Shown here piece after piece: positions 28,438 through 37,090 of a stretch of 64,000 nt of DNA. How positions within the stretch are numbered: position 1 is the first letter of the stretch; the number at the start of each line of letters is the position of its first letter. The stretch lies in the NCBI RefSeq assembly GCF_004000845.1, contig NZ_BIMA01000020.1, positions 17,505-81,504 on the forward strand, read 5' to 3'. The position numbers and the translations under genes are program-made. The notes under the pieces were generated by a model that ran no database searches, had not been told where the DNA came from, and saw nothing but the letters and a program-made list of their open reading frames with translations. Source of the DNA: Paenibacillus koleovorans NBRC 103111. Its GTDB lineage: Bacteria; Bacillota; Bacilli; Paenibacillales; NBRC-103111.

Positions 28438-29472
28438 TCACGCTCTCGACCTGGACAGCAAGTACAGGAAATAAGGTGCGCCAAGGACGGCAACGACGAT
28501 TCCGGTCGGAATTTCCGACGGCTGCAATATCCAACGTCCGAGCGTATCCGCCGCAATAACGAGCAGCGCTCCGACCAACGCCGAGACCGGCAGCAGCCGC
28601 ACGTGATTCGGTCCGACCAGACGGCGCGCCAGATGCGGGACGATCAAGCCGACGAAGCCGATGCCCCCGCTTACCGCCACGCAGGACGCCGCCAATCCGA
28701 CCGCGGCCGCGAGCAGCTTCGCCTGCTCCCTCGACACCGGCGCTCCGAGTCCGATCGCCGTCTCCTCGCCCAAATTCAACACGTTCAGCACCCGGGCTTT
28801 GTAGAATACAACCGGCAGCAGCACGGCAATCCACGGCAGCAAGGCCAGCACGAATTTCCAATTCGCCCCCCATATGCTGCCTGCCAGCCATGTCGCCGCG
28901 AACCGGTAATGCTCCGGGCTCAGCCGCAGCGCCAGCACAATCATCGCGGCGCTGATCCCTGCCGCAACGGCGATGCCTGTCAGCAGCAGGCGCGTCGACG
29001 ACAAGCCCCGATGCCGCTCGTACGACAGGCTGAAAATGAGCGTCGCCGTCAATCCCGCGCCGAGCATGGCCAGCAAGGGCAGCAAAAATACAGATGCCGC
29101 CGAAGCGACGGGAAAAAATGCAATATAAAGGATAACCATCAATCCGGCCCCGGCGTTGATGCCCAGAATTCCCGGGTCCGCCAGAGCATTGCGTGAAATG
29201 CCTTGCATCACGCAGCCCGATACGGCCAGCCCGGCGCCGATCAGCAGCGAGATGACGATGCGCGGCAGGCGAAATTCGAACAGGATCAGGTGCTGCTTAG
29301 CCGTTCCCCCACCCAACAGCGTATGAAGCACATCCAATGGGGAAAGCCGGGTGTAGCCCATATTCATGCTGATCAGAAAAGTGAGCGCGATAAGAGCGCC
29401 GAGCACAAGCATCACGATGATGCCGCGCTTTCTCTTGCTGCGCTCGCTCCCTGAAGAAGACACTTGCTCCAT
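28438..29472 (-). CDS. FecCD-family iron-siderophore ABC permease
   Basis: A 344-residue permease with about ten hydrophobic segments and the FecCD signatures RLPRIVISLLIGAGLAVSG, MQGISRNALADPGILGINAG and GFVGLIVPHLARRLVG (ATPase-contact loop). Its ATG follows the preceding permease stop by 2 nt. The two permeases probably form a heterodimer with the lipoprotein encoded upstream. Confidence 0.92.
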   Translation of the reverse strand: MEQVSSSGSERSKRKRGIIVMLVLGALIALTFLISMNMGYTRLSPLDVLHTLLGGGTAKQHLILFEFRLPRIVISLLIGAGLAVSGCVMQGISRNALADPGILGINAGAGLMVILYIAFFPVASAASVFLLPLLAMLGAGLTATLIFSLSYERHRGLSSTRLLLTGIAVAAGISAAMIVLALRLSPEHYRFAATWLAGSIWGANWKFVLALLPWIAVLLPVVFYKARVLNVLNLGEETAIGLGAPVSREQAKLLAAAVGLAASCVAVSGGIGFVGLIVPHLARRLVGPNHVRLLPVSALVGALLVIAADTLGRWILQPSEIPTGIVVAVLGAPYFLYLLSRSRA

Positions 29473-29474
29473 CC

Positions 29475-30530
29475 TTACAGCTCCCTCCTCTCCTTACGTG
29501 CCAAATACAGAAAGAAGGGCACCCCGATGAGCGCAATAATCGCTCCGATCGGCGTCTCATGCGGGGGATTGACCGTCCTGGCCGCCAGGTCGGCGAAGAC
29601 GACCAGCAGGCTGCCGAGAACCGCCGAGCAAGGGATGATCCACCGATAATCCACCCCGACCAGCTTTCGCGTCAGATGCGGAATGAGGAGGCCCACGAAG
29701 CCTACCGCCCCGACAACCGCTACCCCCGCGCCGGCCAGAATGAGCACAATGACGGCTCCCGCCAGCTTGACGAGTTGCGTGCGCTGCCCCAGTCCCCGGG
29801 CGATGTCGTCTCCCATGCTCAGAATCGTAATCGAACGCGACAGGGCGATCGCTCCGGCGATGGCTGCGGCCATCCAGGGCAGCATGATTTGCAGCTGCAG
29901 CCACGTCGTTCCCGCCGTACCGCCGGCATACCAGAACGCCAGATTTTGCCCGATGGCGTAATAAAGCGAGATCCCCTCGCTCAATGCGCCAAGCAGCGCA
30001 CTCAGAGCAGCGCCGGCCAGCACAAGCCTTACCGGCGTCAATCCGCCTTTCGCCAACGAGCCGATACCGTATACAAGTCCGGCTCCTACCCCTGCGCCCG
30101 CGAAGGAGTACAGGATCAAATACAAAAAGGGCAATCCCGGGAAAAAAGCAAAACAAAGCGTCAATACAAAGCCCGCGCCGGCATTCAGCCCAAGCAAACC
30201 GGAGTCGGCCAGCGGGTTGCGGGTCATCCCTTGCATCATCGCCCCCGCCACGGCGAAGCCGGCACCGACCAGCGCGCCTCCGAGCACACGCGGCAGTCGC
30301 AGCTCCCGAATGATCTGATGCTCGTTCGAATAAGGGTTGAAAGAGAAAATCGACTCCCATACGACAAAAGGGCTAATATCCGCCGCGCCGAACGAGACGG
30401 ATACCCCTATGCCGATCACAAGCGCCGCCAACCCGCCGATCAAGATGCATGTCGCCGCCCACGGACGGCTGCGGAACGGGACAACGGCGGAAACCGGCGA
30501 TCTATGTTTGGAACGAAAGGAAAATAGCAT
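29475..30530 (-). CDS. FecCD-family iron-siderophore ABC permease
   Basis: A 351-residue permease paralogous to its neighbour: RLPRVLGGALVGAGFAVAG, MQGMTRNPLADSGLLGLNAG and GFVGLLIPHLTRKLVGVD. It is 33 nt downstream of the binding-protein gene. The domain plan and spacing match FeuB/FeuC or FhuB/FhuG pairs of Bacillales. Confidence 0.92.
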   Translation of the reverse strand: MLFSFRSKHRSPVSAVVPFRSRPWAATCILIGGLAALVIGIGVSVSFGAADISPFVVWESIFSFNPYSNEHQIIRELRLPRVLGGALVGAGFAVAGAMMQGMTRNPLADSGLLGLNAGAGFVLTLCFAFFPGLPFLYLILYSFAGAGVGAGLVYGIGSLAKGGLTPVRLVLAGAALSALLGALSEGISLYYAIGQNLAFWYAGGTAGTTWLQLQIMLPWMAAAIAGAIALSRSITILSMGDDIARGLGQRTQLVKLAGAVIVLILAGAGVAVVGAVGFVGLLIPHLTRKLVGVDYRWIIPCSAVLGSLLVVFADLAARTVNPPHETPIGAIIALIGVPFFLYLARKERREL

Positions 30531-30563
30531 GATGACTCCTCGACCGCAACAATCTGAATGAAA

Positions 30564-31511
30564 CTATTGCTGCTTGCGCTTGATGAGCATATCGACCAGA
30601 ATATTCATTTCCTTCTGCACGGAAATCGGGTCGGAATTGTAAAAGGACTTCGCGTCAATTCGATAAACTCGATTGTTCTGGACCGCTTTGAGGTTTTTCC
30701 AGATGGCGCTGTTCAATATGGAATCCCCGTTGGCCCCCGCATTTTCCAATACGCTGAGCACGATATGGTCGGCGGCAAATGCGGGCAGCGTCTCCAGCGA
30801 AAGCGCGGCCCACCCGGGTCCGTCGATCACTTCCTTTTTTACTTTGTCCGGAGCTTTCAACCCCAGAGAGTGATAGAGCGCTTCGCCCCCGCGTCCGTAG
30901 TTATCGCCGTATACGTAGAACGCTTTGGAGTTGATCTCCATGATCGCAACGGTTTCATTGTCGCCGATCACACCGGCCAGCTTCTTTTTGTTTTCCGCGA
31001 CTTGCTGGTCGAATTGCTTCAGCCACTTCTCCGCCTCCGCCGTCTTGCCGGTAATCGTCCCCAGCTCCTGCAGCGTCTCGCGAAAATCATAAACGCCCCA
31101 AGGAATCCGAATGGTCGGCGCAACCTTTTGATATTTTTCATAATCCGCATCGGGAATAGAGGACGCAATAATCAAGTCCGGGCCCAGCTCCAGAATCTTC
31201 TCGGCTGACGGCTGTCCGGCTCCCACATCGGCAATGCCGTCGATCATCCCTTCAAGGAAAGAGTTGTCCAAAGCGTCGCTGGGTGCTCCGACCGGTTTAA
31301 TGCCGAGCGCGAGCAAATGGCCTAAATACGCCCGGGACACGACGACTATTTTTTTAGCTTCCGTCGGAATTTCAAGCTCTTCACCGGTGGAAGTTTTGTA
31401 CATCTTCGTTGCGGATGACGGTACGTTCTGCTCCCCTGCGCAAGCGCTCAGCACAACTCCGACTATAATCAACGCCAAACTGATAACCAACAGCTTCTTT
31501 ACTTTCCTCAT
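30564..31511 (-). CDS. Iron-siderophore-binding lipoprotein (FeuA/FhuD-like)
   Basis: Start chosen at 31511 behind AGGAGGG; an in-frame Met further up would lie in the Fur box. The 315-residue lipoprotein has a signal sequence and lipobox (LSAC, Cys near 24). The class III binding-protein fold is shown by IVVVSRAYLGHLLALGIKPVG, a single long helix region, KAFYVYGDNYGRGGEALYHS and the C-terminal RVYRIDAKSFYNSDPIS. Its C-terminal lobe closely resembles that of the split Btr-like regulator next door, as is known for Btr and FeuA. Iron regulation is indicated by the Fur box over its promoter. Confidence 0.92.
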   Translation of the reverse strand: MRKVKKLLVISLALIIVGVVLSACAGEQNVPSSATKMYKTSTGEELEIPTEAKKIVVVSRAYLGHLLALGIKPVGAPSDALDNSFLEGMIDGIADVGAGQPSAEKILELGPDLIIASSIPDADYEKYQKVAPTIRIPWGVYDFRETLQELGTITGKTAEAEKWLKQFDQQVAENKKKLAGVIGDNETVAIMEINSKAFYVYGDNYGRGGEALYHSLGLKAPDKVKKEVIDGPGWAALSLETLPAFAADHIVLSVLENAGANGDSILNSAIWKNLKAVQNNRVYRIDAKSFYNSDPISVQKEMNILVDMLIKRKQQ

Positions 31512-31526
31512 GACACCCTCCTGAAT

Positions 31527-31582
31527 GATATTGATATTCATTATCATCAAGGATTATACAGGGGTGCCCCTTGGGCCGTCCA
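31527..31582 (-). promoter_or_regulatory. Fur box and promoter of the siderophore-uptake operon
   Basis: On the plus strand GATATTGATATTCATTATC (31527-31545) matches the 19-bp Fur consensus at 17 positions. On the minus strand a -10 TATAAT (31558-31553) and a weak -35 TGGACG (31582-31577, 18-nt spacer) lie just upstream, so Fur would cover the transcription start. The operon can therefore be expressed independently of the broken regulator gene. Confidence 0.82.
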
Positions 31583-31590
31583 TGGATTTA

Positions 31591-31961
31591 TTAGTGATAC
31601 GGCTTGGACAAATTCGAGTTCAAACATTTGAACACTTCTTCAAGCTGCGCCTCCAGCGAGATCGGATCGAACCCGTAGAACATATCCGAATCGACCTCGT
31701 AAACCTTGCGGTTTCGGACCGCCTGCAGACTGCTCCAAACAGCGCTGCTCATAATTGTGTTGGCATGTTTGCTGCTCCCTGGCACGTTCCTCACACTGAC
31801 AAATAGATGATCCGCCGCATACTCGGGCAGCTCTTCCAGAGCAATGCGTTTGTAGCGGCTTATGGCTTCCCCGTTGTGCATCATGGCTTGCGGAGGCTTC
31901 AAGCGGAGCGACTGGTAGAGGACCTCGCCGCCTTTGCCCCACGAATCCCCGTAGACATAAA
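31591..31961 (-). pseudogene. 3' fragment of the transposon-split Btr-like regulator
   Basis: This encodes the last 121-122 residues (VYGDSWGKGGEVLYQSL to the end SKPYH) of a siderophore-binding domain, parallel to the end of the adjacent binding lipoprotein (VYGDNYGRGGEALYHSL). It has no start of its own; any open frame extending upstream runs into IS sequence. The missing 5' part is at 37086-38351. Joining 38351-37086 directly to 31956-31591, with one ATAAA copy, gives 1632 nt, exactly 544 codons including the stop, with HHIYVYGD at the junction. Confidence 0.9.
31957..31961. repeat. Left target-site duplication (ATAAA)
   Basis: ATAAA directly precedes the left terminal repeat CCTGAATTTCGAAAG and is repeated at 37086-37090 immediately after the right terminal repeat of the second IS copy. 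Confidence 0.85.
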
Positions 31962-33548
31962 CCTGAATTTCGAAAGCGCATAAGGCTGCGGGAGGATCCT
32001 CCGAAAGCGGTTGAATGGCTGTGAATAAGTGGAAGAAGAACCAACGGAAATTCGGGGAATTGTCCACTAGCGGATAACTTCCCCCTCCCCAGTGAAGGGG
32101 CACTGTCGGTTTCCATGTAAAATGTTGGTGTGGTCATTCCAATTGAACCACTCTGGCTTCGATCCGTTTCCACGCGTGGCGGCTGGCGAAATTCTGGATC
32201 AGCTTGAGCACGACCGATCGACTATGACGAACGAGCGTAGCCGCGCAATGAAAGAACTCCAGTCGGAATCTCGCAATCGTATAGCCCTGATGCACCGGCT
32301 CGCAGCAATCGCGTTTGAAGCGTTCGAACAAGTTATAGGCCAGCAACTTGATCAGCAGATCGAGTTCGTTGGCTTCAAACTCACCCGTGGCGATGCGATC
32401 GATGGAGAAGCCGTCCTTCGCCTCTTTGATGTAGTTCTCCATGCAACAGCGTTGATTGTAAAAACGCCACAGATCAATCGGCTCCCAGTCCAGGTTGGTC
32501 ACGATCGCTTCGTATTGCCAATCGTCGTCAAACACCATGCGGTCCTGACCGTCAACGCACACGTGCGCCTTGCGAATGACCACTACGCGGCGGGGCTTTT
32601 TCCAGGACGTAGCTTGCTAAATCAAGGTAATCCCTTCGATGATCCAATCCTCGTCGACATAGCGGGTCCAGTAGCGAGCGGCAAGCCGCCACATCGTTTG
32701 CGAGGCGTTGGGTCCATTTCATCTTGCCGACGTAGCCGATCTTACGGCCTTCCCACAACTGGTAGAAGTCCTCGCCGCCAAAGCCTTTGTCAAACCGGGC
32801 GTACGCGACTTTGCATTCGCCAAGCAGCTCGAAGGTTTGCTGCACAAAGTCGAGGGCATTGGTGGAAGAGTGCGTGTTGCCGGGACGAAGCCGTGCATTC
32901 AAATTCAAATGGGTTTGCCCTTCAAAAGCCAGCAACGGATGATAGCTAAGGCGGCCGGGTTTATGCGAATTGACGCCTTTGGCGGCGCCGGCCTGGTTTC
33001 CGTACACCGTCTCCACCGAGGAATCCAGATCCAGAATCGGCTTGTCGGGCAAGCAGGGACGAATACTCGCCAGGTTCAGCTTGCGCAGCTCTTTCGGAAG
33101 CGCCGGGCACGAACGGCCTAGACGCGCAAGCTCCTTGTACAGCAAGCTGTGATGAGGCAGACGGCCGCCCAGAAAACGCCTGAGCAACGCATCGTGCTGC
33201 AGCTTGCGAAAGTGAAAAATTCGTGTGCAGCCGAGCATCCAGCCGATGATGAGATAGAGCAAGATGCGATGAACGGGGAAAATGGCGTTGTGTGCTTTGC
33301 CGCCGGATAGACCGCACATGGCCTCCGCAAGCTTGATTTTTTCGAGATAAGCCAAGAAGATTTTGACGCCTCCGAAGCTCGTGGCGTTTTGCAGCGAAAA
33401 CTCGCTCTTGATTTTGCTGACGGATGTGGTAGACTTCACCTAAAAGGTGCTCCTCTCTTTGGGTGATGTTGTTCTAGACAAACACCATTCTACCAAAGAT
33501 TTGGAGCCCTTTTTATATTTTTATTGGGCAGTACTTTCGAAATTCAGG
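31962..33548 (-). mobile_element. IS1380-like insertion sequence, copy A (defective)
   Basis: A 1587-bp element with perfect 15-bp terminal inverted repeats (31962-31976 and 33534-33548) and a single transposase gene on the minus strand. The IR length, the CCT start, the size and the outer 5-bp AT-rich duplication all suit the IS1380 family. Its transposase gene is broken. Confidence 0.8.
32134..33439 (-). pseudogene. IS1380-like transposase, frameshifted and stopped (copy A)
   Basis: The gene starts with GTG at 33439 and matches copy B almost throughout. Two lesions are visible by comparison with copy B. A 4-bp tandem duplication (AGCGAGCG on the plus strand at 32673-32680, against a single AGCG in copy B) shifts the frame after about 255 residues. 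Further on, a TAG (complement CTA at 32617-32619) replaces the TAC of copy B in the original frame. The C-terminal part, with YNQRCCMENYIKEAKDG, is encoded at 32134-32583 in the other frame. It is very unlikely to be active. Confidence 0.88.
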
Positions 33549-33593
33549 TTAAAGATAATTACTTAGTTACTCGTGACACTAAAAATAAGCAAG

Positions 33594-33625
33594 CAAAAAA
33601 AGGCCTCCAACTATTCTTGGAGGCC
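33594..33625 (-). terminator. Terminator of the cargo operon
   Basis: GGCCTCCAA pairs with TTGGAGGCC around CTATTC (33602-33625). On the minus strand it is followed by a run of T (A tract at 33594-33601), correctly placed after the small membrane-protein gene. Confidence 0.85.
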
Positions 33626-33636
33626 AAATTTTTGTT

Positions 33637-33945
33637 TTATTCAAGCCTAGGCGTAAAATCCCCAGTTTTATTATCAATAAAGTAATCTGAAGCAATTATT
33701 GAAAGAGTGAGTACTGCTACAAATAAGGTAAGATCAACAATATTTATTTTTCTACTACTCTTTCTAGACAATTTTAGGACAACTAGAATTATGGGTACTA
33801 AGTAGACTATAGAACAAACTATCTTATAATATTCTTGCAAATAGAACCTTGCTAATAATTTGCATGCCATAATATAGATAGCCAATCCACCTAATAGTAA
33901 AACTCTTTTAGTTATCCTCATCATTGTCCTCACCACTACACTCAT
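33637..33945 (-). CDS. Small membrane protein of the transposon cargo, unknown function
   Basis: A 102-residue protein with three predicted membrane segments (about 14-32, 40-58 and 70-86), a basic SRKSSRK patch and an acidic hydrophilic tail. The first ATG (33945) lies 6 nt after the protease stop without a clear ribosome binding site, so it may be translated by coupling; an alternative Met at codon 8 has GGTGAGG upstream. Base composition is as AT-rich as the protease gene. No family recognised. Its position suggests a partner of the protease (anchoring, processing or self-protection), which is inference only. Confidence 0.6.
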   Translation of the reverse strand: MSVVVRTMMRITKRVLLLGGLAIYIMACKLLARFYLQEYYKIVCSIVYLVPIILVVLKLSRKSSRKINIVDLTLFVAVLTLSIIASDYFIDNKTGDFTPRLE

Positions 33946-33951
33946 ATTTTT

Positions 33952-35376
33952 CTACGGAAAAGGAGTATAAGTTATGGAATTATTATTATTCTTTACAACC
34001 TCTACATCAAGCTCGTTTTTAATATTTCCAATATATGCCACATAAGTGCCGCCAGAACTACCGTCATTCGCTGTAGCCATTCCATACAGTGCGACATAGT
34101 TTCCACATTCGAAGCACGATACATAGACTGGGGAACCACTGTCTCCTGCAACAGAAGTATATAATACTTTCCGATAACTTGTATACCAATTAAATAAACC
34201 TATATTTCCGTTAAAATTCAGATCTGAGACACTTGTACAAATGTTTGAGTTAGTTTGTCCAAGTGACATACATACGCCCATTCCAACAAACTCATTAATT
34301 TGTTCAGCAACAATCAAATTATTTTGACTGTTGATTAATCCACCAGAGTTTGCATTCATAATCCAGGATGTAGCATTTGATGGATCAATAGTACTTGCTG
34401 AAGCGTCAGCCGTTGTAGCCCAATATAAACTTTCCCTATTCGCGTATGCAACAAGGTTTGGAAGAATATAACTTTGAGTAACTTGTTGGCCTGCGTACCC
34501 CATACAATGACCAGCAGAGATATAGTAGTAGTTGCTATCATCTTTTGCAGTAAACCCATTAGTACAGAAACCTGAGCCACTGAACCCTATTTGGGCACCA
34601 CCTGGAACAGCCCGAAACCTAGCGGCTGCTCTATCAAAAGCAGTAAACTCTCCTCTGCTTCCCAACGAAATATTAACCATATTTTTTTCGAAGCCATTAA
34701 TCATCTCAGAGAGTGCGTTTTTTAGTCTAGAAATCGAACTAATGTCTTCTACTCCGATCTCCACCTTCTGAGTGATAGGACTTGGACTAATAGAAACCAT
34801 ACTAATATTTTGGGCATGTATGTCTTTAACAATCTTGTTTATTTCTGATGTAAGTGCATTTAATTCTGACTCAGAATATCTGACTTGATATAACTTCAGT
34901 CTCGTTGATTCGGATACAAAACCTTTAATCGATTCTTTATCTATTTTCTCAAGATCCTTGAAGCCAATATTCAAAATTCCCCCGTTGATATTGTCAAAGA
35001 ACAGTCCATCTACCTGATACTTTAGATCCTCTTTAATAAATTTTAGAATGTCCGGTACCTCTGACTGTATTTTCATTCGTAGGTCCATCTCTTTTTCTTC
35101 ACTTTCAGTCAATGACACATAATATTTCCCAACTTTCTCATTTTTAATCGTATCCTCTATGTATTCTTTAGCTGTATTGAACCCAAACTCAGTTCTAAAT
35201 TGCAAATTTTTTTCGTACTCAAAATTTCCAGATGCACTGTCACTTGTTGTGGCTTGATTCGATTCTGCAAAAATCTGACTTGAAAAAACCGTGAAAAATA
35301 AAGCAATCAGAAGACCAACTAGATACTTACTACGCAACACATCTATCATTCCTCTCCATGGTTTAAAGGGTTCCAT
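33952..35376 (-). CDS. Secreted trypsin/alpha-lytic-like serine protease (S1), transposon cargo
   Basis: A 474-residue preproprotein. It starts at 35376 behind AGAGGGGG. A signal peptide occupies about 20-38 (hydrophobic stretch to FAES), then comes a charged propeptide of about 200 residues. The catalytic domain begins near 245. The active-site blocks are YYYISAGHC (His near 290), a candidate Asp in TADAS (near 323) and VAGDSGSPVY (Ser near 413), with Cys pairs typical of bacterial S1 proteases. The order His-Asp-Ser and the prodomain fit the alpha-lytic/streptogrisin-like group. The gene is clearly AT-richer than the surrounding chromosome, a sign of foreign origin. Confidence 0.86.
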   Translation of the reverse strand: MEPFKPWRGMIDVLRSKYLVGLLIALFFTVFSSQIFAESNQATTSDSASGNFEYEKNLQFRTEFGFNTAKEYIEDTIKNEKVGKYYVSLTESEEKEMDLRMKIQSEVPDILKFIKEDLKYQVDGLFFDNINGGILNIGFKDLEKIDKESIKGFVSESTRLKLYQVRYSESELNALTSEINKIVKDIHAQNISMVSISPSPITQKVEIGVEDISSISRLKNALSEMINGFEKNMVNISLGSRGEFTAFDRAAARFRAVPGGAQIGFSGSGFCTNGFTAKDDSNYYYISAGHCMGYAGQQVTQSYILPNLVAYANRESLYWATTADASASTIDPSNATSWIMNANSGGLINSQNNLIVAEQINEFVGMGVCMSLGQTNSNICTSVSDLNFNGNIGLFNWYTSYRKVLYTSVAGDSGSPVYVSCFECGNYVALYGMATANDGSSGGTYVAYIGNIKNELDVEVVKNNNNSITYTPFP

Positions 35377-35515
35377 AAAGCCCCCTCTAATTCCAATTTA
35401 TCACAAATACCCCAGAACGGCAAACCTATTTCTGGAAATAATTATTTTTTATGTTATACATACAAAAGGCAAAAGCATCCCTACCGACTCTGTTGTATGT
35501 CGAAGTTTCACTTTA

Positions 35516-37085
35516 CCTGAATTTCGAAAGCGCATAAAAATGGGGTGATCATAGTTTAAGAGAGGTTGAATGGCTGTGAATAAGTGGGAGTAAACCCAAT
35601 TGTAATTCGGAAAATTATCCACATGGGTATAACTACCCCCTCCCCAGTGAAGAGGCGCTGTCGTTTTCCATGTAAAATGTTGGTGGTCGTCATTCCAACT
35701 GCGTGATTCTGGCTTCGATCCGTTTCCAAGCATGGCGGCCGGCGAAATCCTTGATTAGTTTGAGCACGACAGAGCGACTATGACGAACGAGCGTTGCCGC
35801 GCAATGAAAGAATTCCGGCCGGAATCTGGCAATCGTATATCCCCGATGCACCGGTTCGCAGCAATCGCGTTTGAAGCGCTCGAACAAGTTATAGGCCAGC
35901 AGCTTGATTAGCAGATCGAGTTCGTTGGATTCAAATTCGCTAGTGGCAATGCGGTCGATGGAAAAGCCGTCCTTGGCTTCCTTGATGTAGTTCTCCATGC
36001 AACAGCGCTGGTTGTAGCAGCGCCACAGATCAATCGGTTCCCATTCCAGGTTGGTTACGATTGCTTCGTATTGCCAAACTTCGTCAAACACGATGCGGTG
36101 TTGACCGTCAACGCACACTTGCGCTTTGCGAATGACCGCTACGCGGCGGGACTTTTTCCATGACGTTGCTTTGTAGATCAAAGTAATGCCTTCAATGATC
36201 CAGTCCTCGTCGACATAGCGCGTCCAGTAGCGGCAAGTCGCGACTTCGGCCGCCAGTCGCTTGGTCCATTTGAGTTTGCCGACATAGCCGATCTTGCGGC
36301 TTTCCCACAGCCGGTAGAAATCCTTGCCGCCAAAGCCCTTGTCGAACCGGGCGTATGCGACTTGTCGATCGCCGAGCAGTTCGAAAGTCTGCTGTAGGAA
36401 GTCAACCGCGTCGGTCATGGAATGCGTGTTGCCGGGACGCAGTTTCGCATTGAGATTCCCTTCAAAAGCCAGCAGCGGATGGTAACTAAGGCGCCCGGGC
36501 TTATGTGAATGGACGCCTTTGGCGGCGCCGGCCTGCTCCCCGTATACCGTCTCCACGGAGGAATCCAGATCGAGGATCGGCTTGTCAGGGAGACAGGGAA
36601 GAATGACTTCCAGATTCAGCTTGCGAAGTTCCATCGGCAGTTCGGGACAGGATCGGCCCAGACGCGCAAGCTCTTTGTACAGCAAGCTGTAATGAGGCAG
36701 GCGGCCGCCCAGAAAACGGCCGAGCAGCGCGTCGTGCTGCAGCTTGCGGAAGTGAAAAATCCGTGCGCAGCCGAGCATCCAGCCGATGATCAGATAGAGC
36801 AAGATGCGTGGCAGGGGGAAAACGGCGTTGCGTGCTTTTCCGCCGGATAAACCATGCATGGCCTCTGCAAGCTTAATTTTTTCGAGATAAGCCAAAAAGA
36901 TTTTAACGCCTCCGAAGCTTGAGGCGTTTTGAAGCGAAAACTCACTCTTGATTTTGCTGACGGGTGTGGTAGACTTCACCTAAAAGGTGCTCCTCTCTTT
37001 GGGTGTGTGTTCTCGACAAACACCATTCTACCAAAGATTCGGAGCCCTTTTAATTTTTTAGAGAAGGCTACTTTCGAAATTCAGG
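35516..37085 (-). mobile_element. IS1380-like insertion sequence, copy B (apparently intact)
   Basis: A 1570-bp element with the same 15-bp inverted repeats (35516-35530 and 37071-37085) and an uninterrupted transposase gene. Nucleotide differences from copy A are spread along the element, so the two are related but not recent identical duplicates. Confidence 0.82.
35690..36979 (-). CDS. IS1380-family transposase, full length
   Basis: A 429-residue DDE transposase. The GTG start at 36979 lies behind AGAGGAGC and a small hairpin (CACCTTTTAGGTG type) at the element start. Recognisable parts are the N-terminal FGGVKIFLAYLEKIKLAEA, the DLDSSVETVYG segment (first catalytic Asp region), the ARFDKGFGGKDFYRLWE segment (second Asp region) and YNQRCCMENYIKEAKDGFS, with the family Y-x-x-R-x-x-x-E-x-x-IKE block (catalytic Glu). 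It can probably act in trans on the ends of the whole composite unit. Confidence 0.85.
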   Translation of the reverse strand: MKSTTPVSKIKSEFSLQNASSFGGVKIFLAYLEKIKLAEAMHGLSGGKARNAVFPLPRILLYLIIGWMLGCARIFHFRKLQHDALLGRFLGGRLPHYSLLYKELARLGRSCPELPMELRKLNLEVILPCLPDKPILDLDSSVETVYGEQAGAAKGVHSHKPGRLSYHPLLAFEGNLNAKLRPGNTHSMTDAVDFLQQTFELLGDRQVAYARFDKGFGGKDFYRLWESRKIGYVGKLKWTKRLAAEVATCRYWTRYVDEDWIIEGITLIYKATSWKKSRRVAVIRKAQVCVDGQHRIVFDEVWQYEAIVTNLEWEPIDLWRCYNQRCCMENYIKEAKDGFSIDRIATSEFESNELDLLIKLLAYNLFERFKRDCCEPVHRGYTIARFRPEFFHCAATLVRHSRSVVLKLIKDFAGRHAWKRIEARITQLE

Positions 37086-37090
37086 ATAAA
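37086..37090. repeat. Right target-site duplication (ATAAA)
   Basis: ATAAA immediately follows the right terminal repeat of IS copy B and matches 31957-31961. In the coding direction it reads TTTAT, part of the Ile-Tyr codons of the interrupted gene. Confidence 0.85.

Larger units (their letters stand above)
31962..37085. mobile_element. Composite transposon: two IS1380-like copies around a protease cargo
   Basis: The 5124-bp unit is bounded by CCTGAATTTCGAAAG (31962-31976) and its exact complement CTTTCGAAATTCAGG (37071-37085), flanked by ATAAA on both sides. Inside are IS copy A (31962-33548), a low-GC cargo (33549-35515) and IS copy B (35516-37085), both IS copies in the same orientation. 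The inner flanks (TTAAA right of A, CTTTA left of B) do not match the outer ones or each other, so the unit inserted once as a whole. It interrupts a Btr-like regulator gene in a precisely reconstructable way. Confidence 0.88.

Noticed and set aside
31591..32103. A 170-codon open frame as a separate small gene
   Set aside because: Its first part is IS end sequence and only the part after the ATAAA matches a binding protein; it is a fusion frame created by the insertion.
31962..33548. IS copy A as an independent single insertion
   Set aside because: Its own flanks are ATAAA and TTAAA, not identical, whereas the outer flanks of the complete unit match exactly and restore the gene.
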